Positions 27,036 to 36,322 of a DNA stretch of 64,000 nt are shown here, piece by piece. Position numbers and translations under genes: made by a program. Position 1 is the first letter of the stretch; each line of letters starts with the position of its first letter. The notes under the pieces are model-generated. The model did not search any database. It saw only the letters and a program-made list of their open reading frames with translations, and was not told where the DNA came from. This stretch comes from Pirellulales bacterium (GTDB lineage Bacteria; Planctomycetota; Planctomycetia; Pirellulales; S012-138), in assembly GCA_028066245.1 (NCBI GenBank), contig JALCBR010000002.1, forward strand, positions 62,001-126,000, written 5' to 3'.

Positions 27036-27494
27036 CTACCTCGCAGACACGAACCAGGTTAGGACGGCACCGCCGAGTAGGCAGAAGATCACGGTTCCAA
27101 TGATGGCCAGCACGGCGCCGCCGGTATTCCACCAGGCTTTGGGGACGACTGCCAAGAGCGTAACCATGGCGCTGGCGCCCATGAATCTCGCCAGCGGATC
27201 ATTGCGAACGAGAAACAATCCGCTCAACGTGGCGCTGAACAGCGTGACCATGCACATCATGCGGGCGAGCGAGAACTGCCGTTCCCAAACTGGCTGTTTG
27301 GTCGATTGTCGGCGACGGCGGCGCTGGTACCAGCGGCGGTTGCTCGGTCGCACGCTATAGCTACGGATGCACTGACCATGCTCCGCTTGCCGGGAGAGTG
27401 GCTGTTGCTCTGTGGATTGAACTTCTGCCCTGCTGTTCTGCAACCTGACACCCTCCACACTTTTTCGCCCATAACGCTGTTTGGGACGCAGCAT
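27036..27494 (-). CDS. Small membrane protein of unknown function
   Basis: 152 residues. The first 70 are polar and very basic (RPSNRRWYQRRRRRQSTK). The rest has three or four hydrophobic segments: ARMMCMVTLFSATLSGLFLV, FMGASAMVTLLAVVP and TGGAVLAIIGTVIFCLLGGA. The positive N-terminus should stay in the cytoplasm. No domain was recognised. It is convergent with aroA. The N-terminal 50 residues are low complexity, so the start is uncertain, but the hydrophobic part looks like real protein. Confidence 0.5.
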   Translation of the reverse strand: MLRPKQRYGRKSVEGVRLQNSRAEVQSTEQQPLSRQAEHGQCIRSYSVRPSNRRWYQRRRRRQSTKQPVWERQFSLARMMCMVTLFSATLSGLFLVRNDPLARFMGASAMVTLLAVVPKAWWNTGGAVLAIIGTVIFCLLGGAVLTWFVSAR

Positions 27495-27934
27495 ACCACA
27501 GTACTCGGTGTCTGTTTTCGGCCGCTGTGAACGTGGACCAGGTGAAGGACCGAATGACCGAGTCGCGTTAGACCAACTTAGCCATTAACGCAGCGGAACT
27601 CCTGTTGCGCCAGCAATCGAAAATACGCTTGGCAATGGGCGAGCTTAGGCAGCCACATTCAGGAGTTAGCTCAGAATCGATTAGACGACAGGGTGTTATC
27701 TTTTTGATGGCGCTGTATGCAGAGTGGATACCGGGTCAAGCGATACAGTTGTCCATAACGCATTGATAATAAATGATTTAAGGATTTGGTTTGTCCGTCG
27801 ACACCGTTGGCACACTTGCTGCTATCTACTTAACTGAACAGAGAAGAGGTCAACAAGAAGAGCGCTTCCGGGGTTGGGTGTGTTGGGCCCAGTCGGCGGT
27901 TGTGCCATTTCCACTCGGTTCTTCGGAGGAATCT
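27495..27934. other. Long leader region before the Gly/Tyr-rich gene
   Basis: About 440 bp without a supportable gene. The part around 27755-27785 is AT-rich (ATTGATAATAAATGATTTAA) compared with the rest of the window and could hold the promoter of the gene at 27935, which would then have a leader of about 150 nt. No riboswitch class or tRNA was recognised. Confidence 0.4.
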
Positions 27935-28216
27935 ATGTCGAAATTTGTGAAGTGGATTGTCGCGCCTGCGGTCTTGATCGCAGGCCTAGTTTGTCTTGCG
28001 CCGAATACCGCGCACGCCCAAGGCTTCAGCCTACGCGTTGGTGGCGGCGGATACGGAGGCTATGGGTATGGCTTTGCCCCACGCCGCTCAGGTGTCAGCT
28101 TCTATTACTCGAACTTCCCAGGCTACTACCGCAGTTATTACGCTCCCCGCGTGCCAGCGTACTACTATCGCGCGCCGGTGTACTCGCGATATTACGCCGG
28201 TCCGTATTGCTGGTAG
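27935..28216 (+). CDS. Gly/Tyr-rich small secreted protein
   Basis: 93 residues from ATG at 27935, chosen because a strong GGAGGA ribosome binding site lies five bases upstream and the N-terminus MSKFVKWIVAPAVLIAGLVC followed by LAPNTAHAQ is a good signal peptide (cleavage after AHA). The mature protein has two low-complexity blocks: Gly-rich RVGGGGYGGYGYGFAPRR, and Tyr/Arg/Pro-rich YSNFPGYYRSYYAPRVPAYY followed by YRAPVYSRYYAGPYCW. No folded domain is apparent. It may be a structural or cross-linked envelope protein, but that is inference. A strong intrinsic terminator follows 48 bp downstream, marking a single-gene transcript. Confidence 0.8.
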   Translation: MSKFVKWIVAPAVLIAGLVCLAPNTAHAQGFSLRVGGGGYGGYGYGFAPRRSGVSFYYSNFPGYYRSYYAPRVPAYYYRAPVYSRYYAGPYCW

Positions 28217-28263
28217 CAGTTGCAAGCGCGACAGATTGATCTGGTTGGGGTGTGTGTAAACGC

Positions 28264-28308
28264 CAACAGTCCGGACGGCCCCTTGAGGCCGCCGGACTGT
28301 TGTTCTTT
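28264..28308 (+). terminator. Rho-independent terminator after the Gly/Tyr-rich gene
   Basis: CAACAGTCCGGACGGCC (28264-28280) pairs with GGCCGCCGGACTGTTG (28287-28302), broken only by one bulged A, leaving a 6 nt loop. It is followed directly by TTCTTT. It is the best terminator seen in the window and suggests a well expressed transcript. Confidence 0.85.
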
Positions 28309-28598
28309 CCCCCCTGGGAGCACGAAAATGTATCGCCGTCCCTGGCAGTTCGCAGGCGCCTCTTGCGCCACTGTGCTCCAGTCGCCGGCTTCAATGCCGG
28401 GTGTGCCGCTTCCCTGCGAACGCAGAAATAACTATCGGCCTGAATTCACGCCTCTCTTTGGAGTATTTTTCCGATTATTCACGAAACGCAGCACGCAACA
28501 TGTATATCGAGGAGGCTGATGAGTTGTTAGTCACCGCTGGACAGTCTCAACAAACCTGACTGGCCAGGTATCCTTGGCTCGGCAAGTCCAGGCAGTTC
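28309..28598. other. Intergenic stretch, nothing recognised
   Basis: About 290 bp between the terminator and the 3' end of queC. Short open frames cross it, but none has a good start or recognisable protein character. Confidence 0.4.
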
Positions 28599-29282
28599 CT
28601 ACGTCACTGCGTATTGAGTTGGATCTGCAATCTTCGCGGCGAGGAACGCAGCTTGACGCTCATGGCATTTGTTGCAAACGCCGCAGTGCAAACCGCTAAC
28701 GGGTTGAATGCAACTCAACGCCAACTCCAAAGGCGCGTCCTGCGCCTTGTGCAAGACCTCCGCTTTCGAGAGATACACAAATGGCTGCGTGATTCGCAAC
28801 TCAGACCCGCAAGCGTGATTTATCAACTCGGCAAATCTCGCGAGGAATTCAGGCTGGGCGTCAGCGAATGGATTCGCCGAGAGCGATGCCAACGCTAATT
28901 CTCGGATTCCCATCTGCGCACAAGCAATCGCTGGCTTAATCAAGAGCAACGGGTTCCTGCCCGGCAGGTAGACTTCTTCATCTTCGGAACCGGCAGGGGG
29001 AACGTTATTCCCGGTCAAGCTCCAATGTCCCGCATACACATCTTGTAAGGGAAGATCAAAGATCTGCATCGCGCGGACGGTAGGAGCGGTCAAGGCATCA
29101 AGATATCGCGTTGCCCATTCCAATTCGGCAGCTTCCCATAGCAGCCCGCAACGTACGTACATCGGCCATACTTCACGGCCCTCGTCAGCCAGCATGGCCA
29201 TCAGCGCCGCGCTATCCAAACCTCCGCTGTAGGCTACCGCAATCGCCGATTCTTGAACGGACATATCATTGCTCATCGGCAT
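28599..29282 (-). CDS. queC: 7-cyano-7-deazaguanine synthase-type enzyme (QueC/ExsB family)
   Basis: 227 residues. The ATP-pyrophosphatase loop SGGLDS is at residues 19-24. GRNPLLLIKPAIACAQMG and ALASLSANPFADAQPEFL follow the QueC pattern of nucleotide and substrate segments. The zinc site is complete: the Cys of LALSCIQPV together with three in HCGVCNKCHERQAAF. QueC converts 7-carboxy-7-deazaguanine to preQ0 with ATP and ammonia, on the way to queuosine or deazapurine-modified DNA. No other que gene is in the window. Its start lies 36 bp after the argH stop on the same strand, so it may share that transcript. Confidence 0.8.
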   Translation of the reverse strand: MPMSNDMSVQESAIAVAYSGGLDSAALMAMLADEGREVWPMYVRCGLLWEAAELEWATRYLDALTAPTVRAMQIFDLPLQDVYAGHWSLTGNNVPPAGSEDEEVYLPGRNPLLLIKPAIACAQMGIRELALASLSANPFADAQPEFLARFAELINHACGSELRITQPFVYLSKAEVLHKAQDAPLELALSCIQPVSGLHCGVCNKCHERQAAFLAAKIADPTQYAVT

Positions 29283-29318
29283 TCATTGCGCTAGGTGGAG
29301 TTGCGGACGACAAGGCCG

Positions 29319-30737
29319 TCAGTCGCCAGATGCTGCCGATGAATAGCCGGAATTACTGGCCAGTCGCTCTCTCCATAGTGCCGCTTGCTTGCCAACTTCC
29401 GCAGGCGACCCAGAGCCAGTGCTGACAAATGCCGCTGCTGCGTTTTTCGCCCCCAAGGCTTGATAGACAGCTTCATCAATGCTGGGATCGATCGCCTGAA
29501 AGTCGGCCAATGGCAGGTTTGCCAGGCGAACCTGGGCGGCCATCGCCTGACGGACCAGCGCACCGACCTGGTGATGAGCAGTTCGCTGAGGAATCCCCTG
29601 CGCGATCAAGAATTCCATCAACGTTGTCGCGTCTAGATAGCCTTCGTCCAATCGTGCGGCGATGGATTCTGGTTTTAGCGCCGCTCCACGAACAAGCGGC
29701 GCGGCCAACTCCAAGGAATCCAGCACGGTGTCGAACGCGTCAAACACCGGTGGCTTGTCTTCCTGCAGGTCCCGGTTGTAGGCCAGCGGCAAGCCCTTCA
29801 CCAGCATCAACAAGGATGAGAGTGCCCCGTACACCCGTGCTGTTTTGCCTCGAATGATCTCCAGCACATCAGGATTGATCTTCTGTGGCATGATGGAAGA
29901 TCCCGTGCAGAATTCTTCCGGCAACTGGAGAAAATCGAACTCGACACCGGACCACAGGATCCACTCTTCCGCCCAGCCGGACAAATGCGCGGCAACAAGC
30001 GAAAGATCGAACACGAATTCGACCAGGAAATCGCGATCGCTGGAGCTATCCAAACTGTTGGCCACGATCCCTTCAAAGCCCAACGTGGACGCAGTCGCTT
30101 GCCGGTCGATGGGAATTGACGTCCCTGCCGCCGCCGCGGTTCCCAGCGGACATTGATTGACTCGCTTGCGGCAATCATTCAGCCGTTGGCGATCGCGCTC
30201 GAATTTCTCGCAATACGCGAGCCAGTAGTGCGCTGCGGAAACCGGCTGTGCGCGACGCAAATGGGTATAAGCCGGCACAATGACGTCTAGGTCAGCAGCA
30301 CATCGTTCAACAAACGCCTGCTGCAAAGCGAGCAATTGGGCATTGATCTGTTCGATAGCCGCGCGGGCCCACAATCGCATATCGGTAGAAACCTGGTCAT
30401 TGCGACTGCGAGCTGTGTGCAGCTTCCGCCCGGTATCGCCAATGCGCTCAATCAGCGCTTGTTCGATGTTCATGTGAACATCTTCCAGTTCTTCCCGCCA
30501 CGCGAACTTGCCGGCCGCAATCTCGTCGCCAATTTTCGCCAAGCCCTGGCGGATGACGTCCCATTCATTCGCTGAGATCAACCCCTGGCGTTGAAGCATT
30601 TCCGCGTGAGCGAGCGAGCCTTGGATGTCGTACTCGGCCAATCGACGGTCAAAGCTCACACTTTCCGTGAACCGACGCAAAGCCGCGTCGGGTCCTTTGG
30701 AGAAAACGCCGGAACGAGAAAGGGGGGATTCAGCCAC
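29319..30737 (-). CDS. argH: Argininosuccinate lyase
   Basis: 472 residues from GTG at 30737, which puts GVFSKGPDAALRRFTESVSF at the N-terminus as in other ArgH proteins; the open frame to 30812 adds unrelated residues. ArgH cleaves argininosuccinate to arginine and fumarate. The fumarase/aspartase signature GSSIMPQKINPDVLE contains the catalytic flexible-loop Ser. HTARSRNDQVSTDMRLWAR, YTHLRRAQPVSAAHYWLAY and LAYNRDLQEDKPPVFDAFDT are also diagnostic. The enzyme is a cytosolic homotetramer. hisG lies upstream and queC downstream on the same strand, a mixed housekeeping run. Confidence 0.94.
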   Translation of the reverse strand: MAESPLSRSGVFSKGPDAALRRFTESVSFDRRLAEYDIQGSLAHAEMLQRQGLISANEWDVIRQGLAKIGDEIAAGKFAWREELEDVHMNIEQALIERIGDTGRKLHTARSRNDQVSTDMRLWARAAIEQINAQLLALQQAFVERCAADLDVIVPAYTHLRRAQPVSAAHYWLAYCEKFERDRQRLNDCRKRVNQCPLGTAAAAGTSIPIDRQATASTLGFEGIVANSLDSSSDRDFLVEFVFDLSLVAAHLSGWAEEWILWSGVEFDFLQLPEEFCTGSSIMPQKINPDVLEIIRGKTARVYGALSSLLMLVKGLPLAYNRDLQEDKPPVFDAFDTVLDSLELAAPLVRGAALKPESIAARLDEGYLDATTLMEFLIAQGIPQRTAHHQVGALVRQAMAAQVRLANLPLADFQAIDPSIDEAVYQALGAKNAAAAFVSTGSGSPAEVGKQAALWRERLASNSGYSSAASGD

Positions 30738-30917
30738 GGTCAGTTTGAGAATGAGTTCGTGCCACAATGATGCCTGGAGTGCAATCTCCCATATCGCAGG
30801 TAAGGTTTGCAACAGGAAGTCAGTGAGTTACATCGGCGGTGTGAGCGCGCTCAGGTTCATCAATCAAGTAAGCGAAACGTCGCGTATGCGTGGCGAGAGT
30901 TCTTTGAGACCAAGAAC

Positions 30918-31769
30918 TCACAAACGGCAATTGCGGATTTGAGTTTCCAGAATCGCCGATGCTCCCAGTTGCTCCAACTGCTCCATGATTTCGATCACCG
31001 CGCCCCGCTTCACCATCGCCCTGACGGCGCACCACTGGGAATCTTCCAGAGAGCTGACTGTCGGTGAATTGAACCCCGGCGTAATCTGTTCCGCTTCGGC
31101 CAACTTTTCTCGGGGGACATTGTATTCTAAGAGAGAGTAACTACGGGCGATGACCACGCCTTCCACGCGGCGGACAATCCGGTCGGCAAGTTCCGGCTCG
31201 TTGCGGTGGCGATTCTGAATCAACACTGTCTCATAGTGACCGACATCTTGCAAAATCCGTAACCGATTAGCAGCCAATGTGCTTCCCGTTTCCACCAGGT
31301 CCACAATCGCGTCGGCCACACCTAGCGAGATCATGACTTCCACGCTCCCGGATAGCGGCACAAGCCGAGCTTGCACGCCGCCATCACGTAGGAACGCTTC
31401 CGTGATTTGTGGGAAGCTCGTAGCCACACGCTTGCCGGAAAGCTGACCAACGCCCCCGGAGGGTGAGTCCTGCGGAACGCAGATGGCCAGACGGCATTTG
31501 CCAATCCCTAAGTGCTGGCGGATGTCAACATCAGCGCCGGACTCGGCGACTAAGTCACTCCCAGAAATCCCCAGGTCAATCGCACCTTCAGCGCACAACA
31601 CTGGGATATCATCTGTTCGCAGAAACGTGATCTCGACATTCGTGTCACGGCAGCGAGCAAATAAGCTGCGATCTTGACGCCGAAAGCTCAATCCGGCTTC
31701 GTTAAGTAGACTTGCGGCCGCCTCCGCCAGGCGGCCTTTGCTGGGGATTCCAATTCGAAACGTCGTCAT
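30918..31769 (-). CDS. hisG: ATP phosphoribosyltransferase, long form
   Basis: 283 residues, the long HisG form with a C-terminal ACT-like regulatory domain that works without HisZ. It catalyses the first, feedback-controlled step of histidine synthesis. Motifs include RIGIPSKGRLAEAAASLLNE, DLGISGSDLVAESGADVDI, KRVATSFPQITEAFLRDGG, LVPLSGSVEVMISLGVADAI, VDLVETGSTLAANRL (the PRPP-binding loop with ETGST) and, near the C-terminus, TPGFNSPTVSSLEDSQW. The C-terminal domain is where histidine would bind. No other his gene is in the window. Confidence 0.94.
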   Translation of the reverse strand: MTTFRIGIPSKGRLAEAAASLLNEAGLSFRRQDRSLFARCRDTNVEITFLRTDDIPVLCAEGAIDLGISGSDLVAESGADVDIRQHLGIGKCRLAICVPQDSPSGGVGQLSGKRVATSFPQITEAFLRDGGVQARLVPLSGSVEVMISLGVADAIVDLVETGSTLAANRLRILQDVGHYETVLIQNRHRNEPELADRIVRRVEGVVIARSYSLLEYNVPREKLAEAEQITPGFNSPTVSSLEDSQWCAVRAMVKRGAVIEIMEQLEQLGASAILETQIRNCRL

Positions 31770-31977
31770 CTCAGTTCAAAATTTGTCGTGGGCACGGAAA
31801 AGACTTGAGAGCAGCCATTCGGGATCCGTCCGCCCTGACCGAACCTGAAGATCGAGACTCCAAGCGGTCACCACCGCAGTGGTCAACCAGTTCATCGTGG
31901 CATCTATGACGGCAGCCGCTCAACGGCGACGAACTCCCATCATAGGCACAGACGGGACTAAGAGATATCGCTTTGAG

Positions 31978-33303
31978 CTATTTCGCCAGGCGAATTCCAC
32001 CAAACTGCCAACGGGCATCAGGTGGAAAGAAATTGCGATAAGTTGCCCGTGCATGACTGCCCGGCGTGACGCAAGAGCCTCCCCGCAAGACATATTGATT
32101 GCACATGAATTTTCCGTTGTATTCGCCGAAGGCGCCATGCGGTGGAGAATAACCGGGATATGCCTCGTACGAACTCGACGTCCACTCCCAGACATCGCCG
32201 GCCATCTGTCTCGGTGCGTCTTGCTGTGGAGCGTCTGCGCATTTGGGATGGAACAGTTCGCTCTCGGCCAGGTTTCCGTCAGGCGATCCCTTCATTGGGA
32301 AAATTCCAGCAGAGTCTGCGGCAACTTCCCACTCTGCCTCTGTGGGGAGCCGCTTTTCCGACCAGCGAGCGAACGCGTCCGCTTCAAAATAGCTAACGTG
32401 ACACACTGGCGCCTGCGGGTTAAGCGGCGTCAGGCCGGCCAACGTGAACTCATCCCATCCGTGAGCGCCTTTGACCCAGTACAGCGGGCCCTGCCAGGAA
32501 CCTTCCTGAACAGTTTGCCAACCGGCGGACAGCCACCATTGCGAGTCTTGATAGCCGCCGTCTTCGACAAATGCCAAGTACTCCGCGTTGGTCACCAGTC
32601 GATCCGCCAGCTCAAACGCATGCACGAATTGGCGATGTCGTGGCGACTCGTTGTCGAAAGCGAATTTATTGGCCTCGGAGTCATGCCCAATCCAATGGGT
32701 GCCTTCTTCGTAGCGATGCCAGCCGATCTCCGCCGCGTACTCTGCACGATCGTTCAGTGGAACGGACGGTCGATAAACAGGCCAGATAGGATTGCAGGAA
32801 AAGACATGCTTGATATCCATAAGCATCAGTTCTTGATGCTGTTGTTCGTGTTGGATCCCCAACTCGATCACGGATAGCAATTCACCAGCTGCATGATCCG
32901 TATCTTGGTCAATTGCTTCTGTGACAATTTCAGTGACGATCTCCTCAACCTGACCGCGATAGTCCATCACTTCCGTCATGGTCGGTCGGGAGAGCAAGCC
33001 TCGCTGTGATCTTGGGAATTGCCTGCCTACCGTGTTGTAGTAGGAATTAAAGAGGTACTCGTAGGCTTGGTCGATCGGCTGATGATTTTCGCGACGTGGC
33101 TTGACCACAAACGTCTCAAAGAACCATGTGGTATGGGCAAGATGCCACCGTGTGGGGCTGACATCCGGCATGGATTGCACGACGCAATCTTCCGGCTGCA
33201 GCGAGGCGACGAGCTGCCGCGACCAATCGCGAACAGTGTGAAAGCGGGTAAGCAAACTCTGAGCGCGCGAAACAAAATCCGCGGTCGGCGCTGTCGTAGA
33301 CAT
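31978..33303 (-). CDS. egtB: EgtB-like iron-dependent sulfoxide synthase
   Basis: 441 residues from ATG at 33303. The N-terminal DinB-type domain carries RWHLAHTTWFFETF (His57) and QHEQQHQELMLMDIKH (His152, His156), the three-histidine iron site of EgtB. The C-terminal formylglycine-generating-enzyme-like domain has VCHVSYFEADAFARWSEKRL, PTEAEWEVAA, DVWEWTSSSYEAYPGYSP and VLRGGSCVTPGSHARATYRN. EgtB joins a thiol donor (gamma-glutamylcysteine or cysteine) to trimethylhistidine in ergothioneine synthesis. The methyltransferase EgtD is not next to it, so a related function such as ovothiol- or selenoneine-type synthesis remains possible. It lies upstream of hisG on the same strand. Confidence 0.82.
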   Translation of the reverse strand: MSTTAPTADFVSRAQSLLTRFHTVRDWSRQLVASLQPEDCVVQSMPDVSPTRWHLAHTTWFFETFVVKPRRENHQPIDQAYEYLFNSYYNTVGRQFPRSQRGLLSRPTMTEVMDYRGQVEEIVTEIVTEAIDQDTDHAAGELLSVIELGIQHEQQHQELMLMDIKHVFSCNPIWPVYRPSVPLNDRAEYAAEIGWHRYEEGTHWIGHDSEANKFAFDNESPRHRQFVHAFELADRLVTNAEYLAFVEDGGYQDSQWWLSAGWQTVQEGSWQGPLYWVKGAHGWDEFTLAGLTPLNPQAPVCHVSYFEADAFARWSEKRLPTEAEWEVAADSAGIFPMKGSPDGNLAESELFHPKCADAPQQDAPRQMAGDVWEWTSSSYEAYPGYSPPHGAFGEYNGKFMCNQYVLRGGSCVTPGSHARATYRNFFPPDARWQFGGIRLAK

Positions 33304-33475
33304 GAATACGCTACGGGCTGCGGGTCCGGGATAGAGTTCCAAACCCGGGGAATTCGGCTATCGCGCTCACGAACGCACGAGGTTTGCCTACAGACCCTAA
33401 CAGCACGGTGCGAATGCGTCAACGCGCGCGGCATGCGCGACGAGCACCCGTTTCGTAGAGAGTCAACCGCCACTG

Positions 33476-36322
33476 TCAGTGATTCTGGCGACCACCACTC
33501 TTGCCTCCGCCACTGTTGCGCTGTGACGGAGGTGTTTGCGTTCCATCGCCTTTTCCGCCTCTTGAGCGATCCGGTGGCGGCGGAAGCTCTTCAGCACCGC
33601 GGATGAGTGCCGGAATAACCTCCGGTGGTATCTCGGCGGGAAGCGGCGGAACGCCTGGCTCGTCGATGAGTTGCAAGTCGACCGTGGCGTGGGCAGAAAG
33701 CACATCGCCGACAATCGCGAAATCGAGATCCAGACCGCGAAACCATTGCAGCGGTGGAAAACGATAGTCTGGCAAGGCACTCTGTGCTGAAAGAGATGTT
33801 CGCCAAGTGGGATGACCAAAGGCGTCGGGATTCGGTTCGTACTGTCCGCCCAACGTACAAACCATCTTGGCGTCCAGTAATTCCTCTGCGATGGCAATTG
33901 CCTGATCATCGGGGACGGCCAACTGTCGTGAGAGCACATCCAGAAACCGGGTGTTGGCATCACTGGTCCGCGAAGCCTGCATGAGGCCCAGCAAATCCAA
34001 CAACTCTGCAACGGCGGTCTGCCGCGGATCGCCGATGTGCAATCGTCCTTGGGCCGGTCGCTCTGCAGGGACGAGCAGCACTTGTGGTGAAATCTGTTCG
34101 ATCAATCCTCGGTCGAACGAGAACATCGAGTAGTCGCCATAGTCACGACGCCAAACCGGACCGCCCTGTGCGTAGCCTCCAGCATCGGGCGGCCCAAATT
34201 GGGGTGAGTTGCCCCAGGGCGTAAACAGTGGTCCGGCAGGTACCGCGGGCGTTGCGCCCAGATATCCGACGATGTATTCACCCGGCGATCCAAACAAGAA
34301 CTTGAGCAAATATGCAAACAGAGATTGAGGTTCAGAACCGTTTGCGCCTTGCCAAGGCGATGGAAGCGGATTGAGATCTCGCAGGCCCGCGAACCAGTGC
34401 CTGTCACCGAGGACAAGTTCCGCGGAAACCAGATCGCCCGGCAGCGGTTGCAGCCGCCATCCATCGGGCGCGCCTAATTGCGAAATCCAAGAGTTGCTCT
34501 GCGTGAACGGTGTGATGAACGCATCAATCTCCACGCGCTCAATTGGGATTTCACCTTCAGGCGTCGGTGTTCCGCTCGCAAAGCGTCGCAAGCCAAACGC
34601 GATCGGATTTACACGCCCCGTTGAGCTGCGAAACTCAGTGAGAAACTGATTGTACTCTTGCGCTTCAAGAGGAGTGATCGACTCAATTTCCACATCCGCA
34701 GCAGGAACAAAGTAACCGCGTGAACCGCGCCGTGTGTTCACGAAACGATCACCTTCTCGCACGGTTTGGCTGCCATCAGGGAGTGTGCCGAAGCCGGGTG
34801 GGAGATAGCCCCCTTGGACCAGTTCTCGGATTGACCCGGAAGGCTGTCCTTCCCGCTTGGCCACCAGCTCCGCAATCCGCCACAGTTCGATCTCGGCCGT
34901 GGCGCGCAGCCGGCGCATGGTTTCGATACGGTATTGCGGCGTGGCGTGGTTCTCAAAGAACGCGTCAGACATGTAAGCGAAGATCGTGTCTTGGCGGTCT
35001 AGCGGCAGGTACCAGCGCGTATTCTTGAACTCGGCCGTCGCCCCCAACGCATCTGACGTTCCGTGTACTTCCAGGAATCGTTCCACCAATTTCCTGGACG
35101 AGGTCACTAGATGGTAGTCGCCGTTGGCGACATAGAACGAACGCACGCGGTGGTCAGGCGTGCTGAGCAGGGTGACCGTTTTGTCGCCGATGGTGACCTC
35201 TTCCAATGTCGCGCTGGGTGTTTCTTCCTGGATTGTCTGCCGTTGGCTATTCATCTCTGTAGCAAACAAGAATGAATTCCTGGCTTCAAACACCAGGCCC
35301 ATGGAGGCGCCCTCTCGCACAAAGGAATCCAATCCAATCAGCGCTACATCTGAGACGACCAACGGGCCGAGCACGGCGGACAATTTCGAGTCACGGAGCC
35401 CCAGTCGTGTTTGCATGCGAGCGTCAGTCTGGTAGTCCAGCCCGCGCACAGCGATCAAATTACGCATGTCACCGCCGGTGCGGTCGATCAGCTTTCGTAG
35501 CCAGATAAAGTTTCCAAAACTACCAGTGCGAACATAGAAGCACTCACGCGGCACGTACATCGCCATCGGTTCGACATTCGGTTCCGCGCCGGGAAACGGT
35601 GGAAACGCTAGAGCAGGCGAAGGTTGGTGTGGGGGAAGAGGCAATGAAGCTGGCGAGGCATTCACATACTTCCCCAGTATGATGTCGCGCTCGATGGTGA
35701 TACGCTGTTCTTCCGTTCCCAAGAACGGCCCCAGCGTACGATCCATGCTGGAATCACCAAATAAGTTTGCCAGCGGGCCTTGCGGGCGATCTCGCCAAGG
35801 CAGGTTCAGCCGCAGCGAGAGCAACGAAGCCAGATAGTTATCGATCTGTTGCGGGTAGTCTGTATCGGAGCTATCCAGCAATCCCGCACCGGCGCGCATT
35901 TGCTGCCACCACTCGTCAAGGAGACGTGCGCGTCGCAACGGTGCAAATCGCGGCCGGACCTGCACATCAATCGGCTGACCGGCGAACAATCGAACACTAA
36001 ACGGTTGTCCCCCTTTGAAAAGGAAATAGGCCGTGGCTTGTTCCGGGCGGAGATCAAACAAGTTGCGGACCAATCGCCGCAATGGCGGATTGCCATAGGT
36101 GGGATAGTGCACGCGATCATTGCGTTCTTCAATCCAGAACCGCAGCACATCTTTGTCCATTGTATTGGGCGCAAATCGAACCACGATCTTGGCCACACCG
36201 TACGGCTCGCCAACGAACGCCTCCACGTCCACGCCGCGCACCTGCGCGGTGGCTGGAGCATGCGTAAGAAAAGCAAAAGCCAGCAGAAGCCCGATGGCTA
36301 CCGCAGCACGAATTGAAGACAT
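33476..36322 (-). CDS. Large secreted protein of unknown function
   Basis: 948 residues from ATG at 36322, preceded by a good GGAG site; the longer frame to 36415 lacks a signal peptide. The N-terminus MSSIRAAVAIGLLLAFAFLT, HAPATAQ is a signal peptide. The rest is soluble and long: an N-terminal region with GVAKIVVRFAPNTMDKDVLR, a middle region with RECFYVRTGSFGNFIWLRKL, RTGGDMRNLIAVRGL and SFYVANGDYHLVTSSRKLVE, and a Pro/Gly/Arg/Ser-rich tail (PPPDRSRGGKGDGTQTPP). No catalytic motif was recognised. Its size and export suggest an envelope or extracellular role. A possible -10 box lies 114 bp upstream of the start. Confidence 0.75.
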   Translation of the reverse strand: MSSIRAAVAIGLLLAFAFLTHAPATAQVRGVDVEAFVGEPYGVAKIVVRFAPNTMDKDVLRFWIEERNDRVHYPTYGNPPLRRLVRNLFDLRPEQATAYFLFKGGQPFSVRLFAGQPIDVQVRPRFAPLRRARLLDEWWQQMRAGAGLLDSSDTDYPQQIDNYLASLLSLRLNLPWRDRPQGPLANLFGDSSMDRTLGPFLGTEEQRITIERDIILGKYVNASPASLPLPPHQPSPALAFPPFPGAEPNVEPMAMYVPRECFYVRTGSFGNFIWLRKLIDRTGGDMRNLIAVRGLDYQTDARMQTRLGLRDSKLSAVLGPLVVSDVALIGLDSFVREGASMGLVFEARNSFLFATEMNSQRQTIQEETPSATLEEVTIGDKTVTLLSTPDHRVRSFYVANGDYHLVTSSRKLVERFLEVHGTSDALGATAEFKNTRWYLPLDRQDTIFAYMSDAFFENHATPQYRIETMRRLRATAEIELWRIAELVAKREGQPSGSIRELVQGGYLPPGFGTLPDGSQTVREGDRFVNTRRGSRGYFVPAADVEIESITPLEAQEYNQFLTEFRSSTGRVNPIAFGLRRFASGTPTPEGEIPIERVEIDAFITPFTQSNSWISQLGAPDGWRLQPLPGDLVSAELVLGDRHWFAGLRDLNPLPSPWQGANGSEPQSLFAYLLKFLFGSPGEYIVGYLGATPAVPAGPLFTPWGNSPQFGPPDAGGYAQGGPVWRRDYGDYSMFSFDRGLIEQISPQVLLVPAERPAQGRLHIGDPRQTAVAELLDLLGLMQASRTSDANTRFLDVLSRQLAVPDDQAIAIAEELLDAKMVCTLGGQYEPNPDAFGHPTWRTSLSAQSALPDYRFPPLQWFRGLDLDFAIVGDVLSAHATVDLQLIDEPGVPPLPAEIPPEVIPALIRGAEELPPPPDRSRGGKGDGTQTPPSQRNSGGGKSGGRQNH

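Noticed and set aside
31879..32877. 332-codon plus-strand frame opposite egtB
   Set aside because: Antisense shadow; the EgtB iron-site and FGE-like motifs are on the minus strand.
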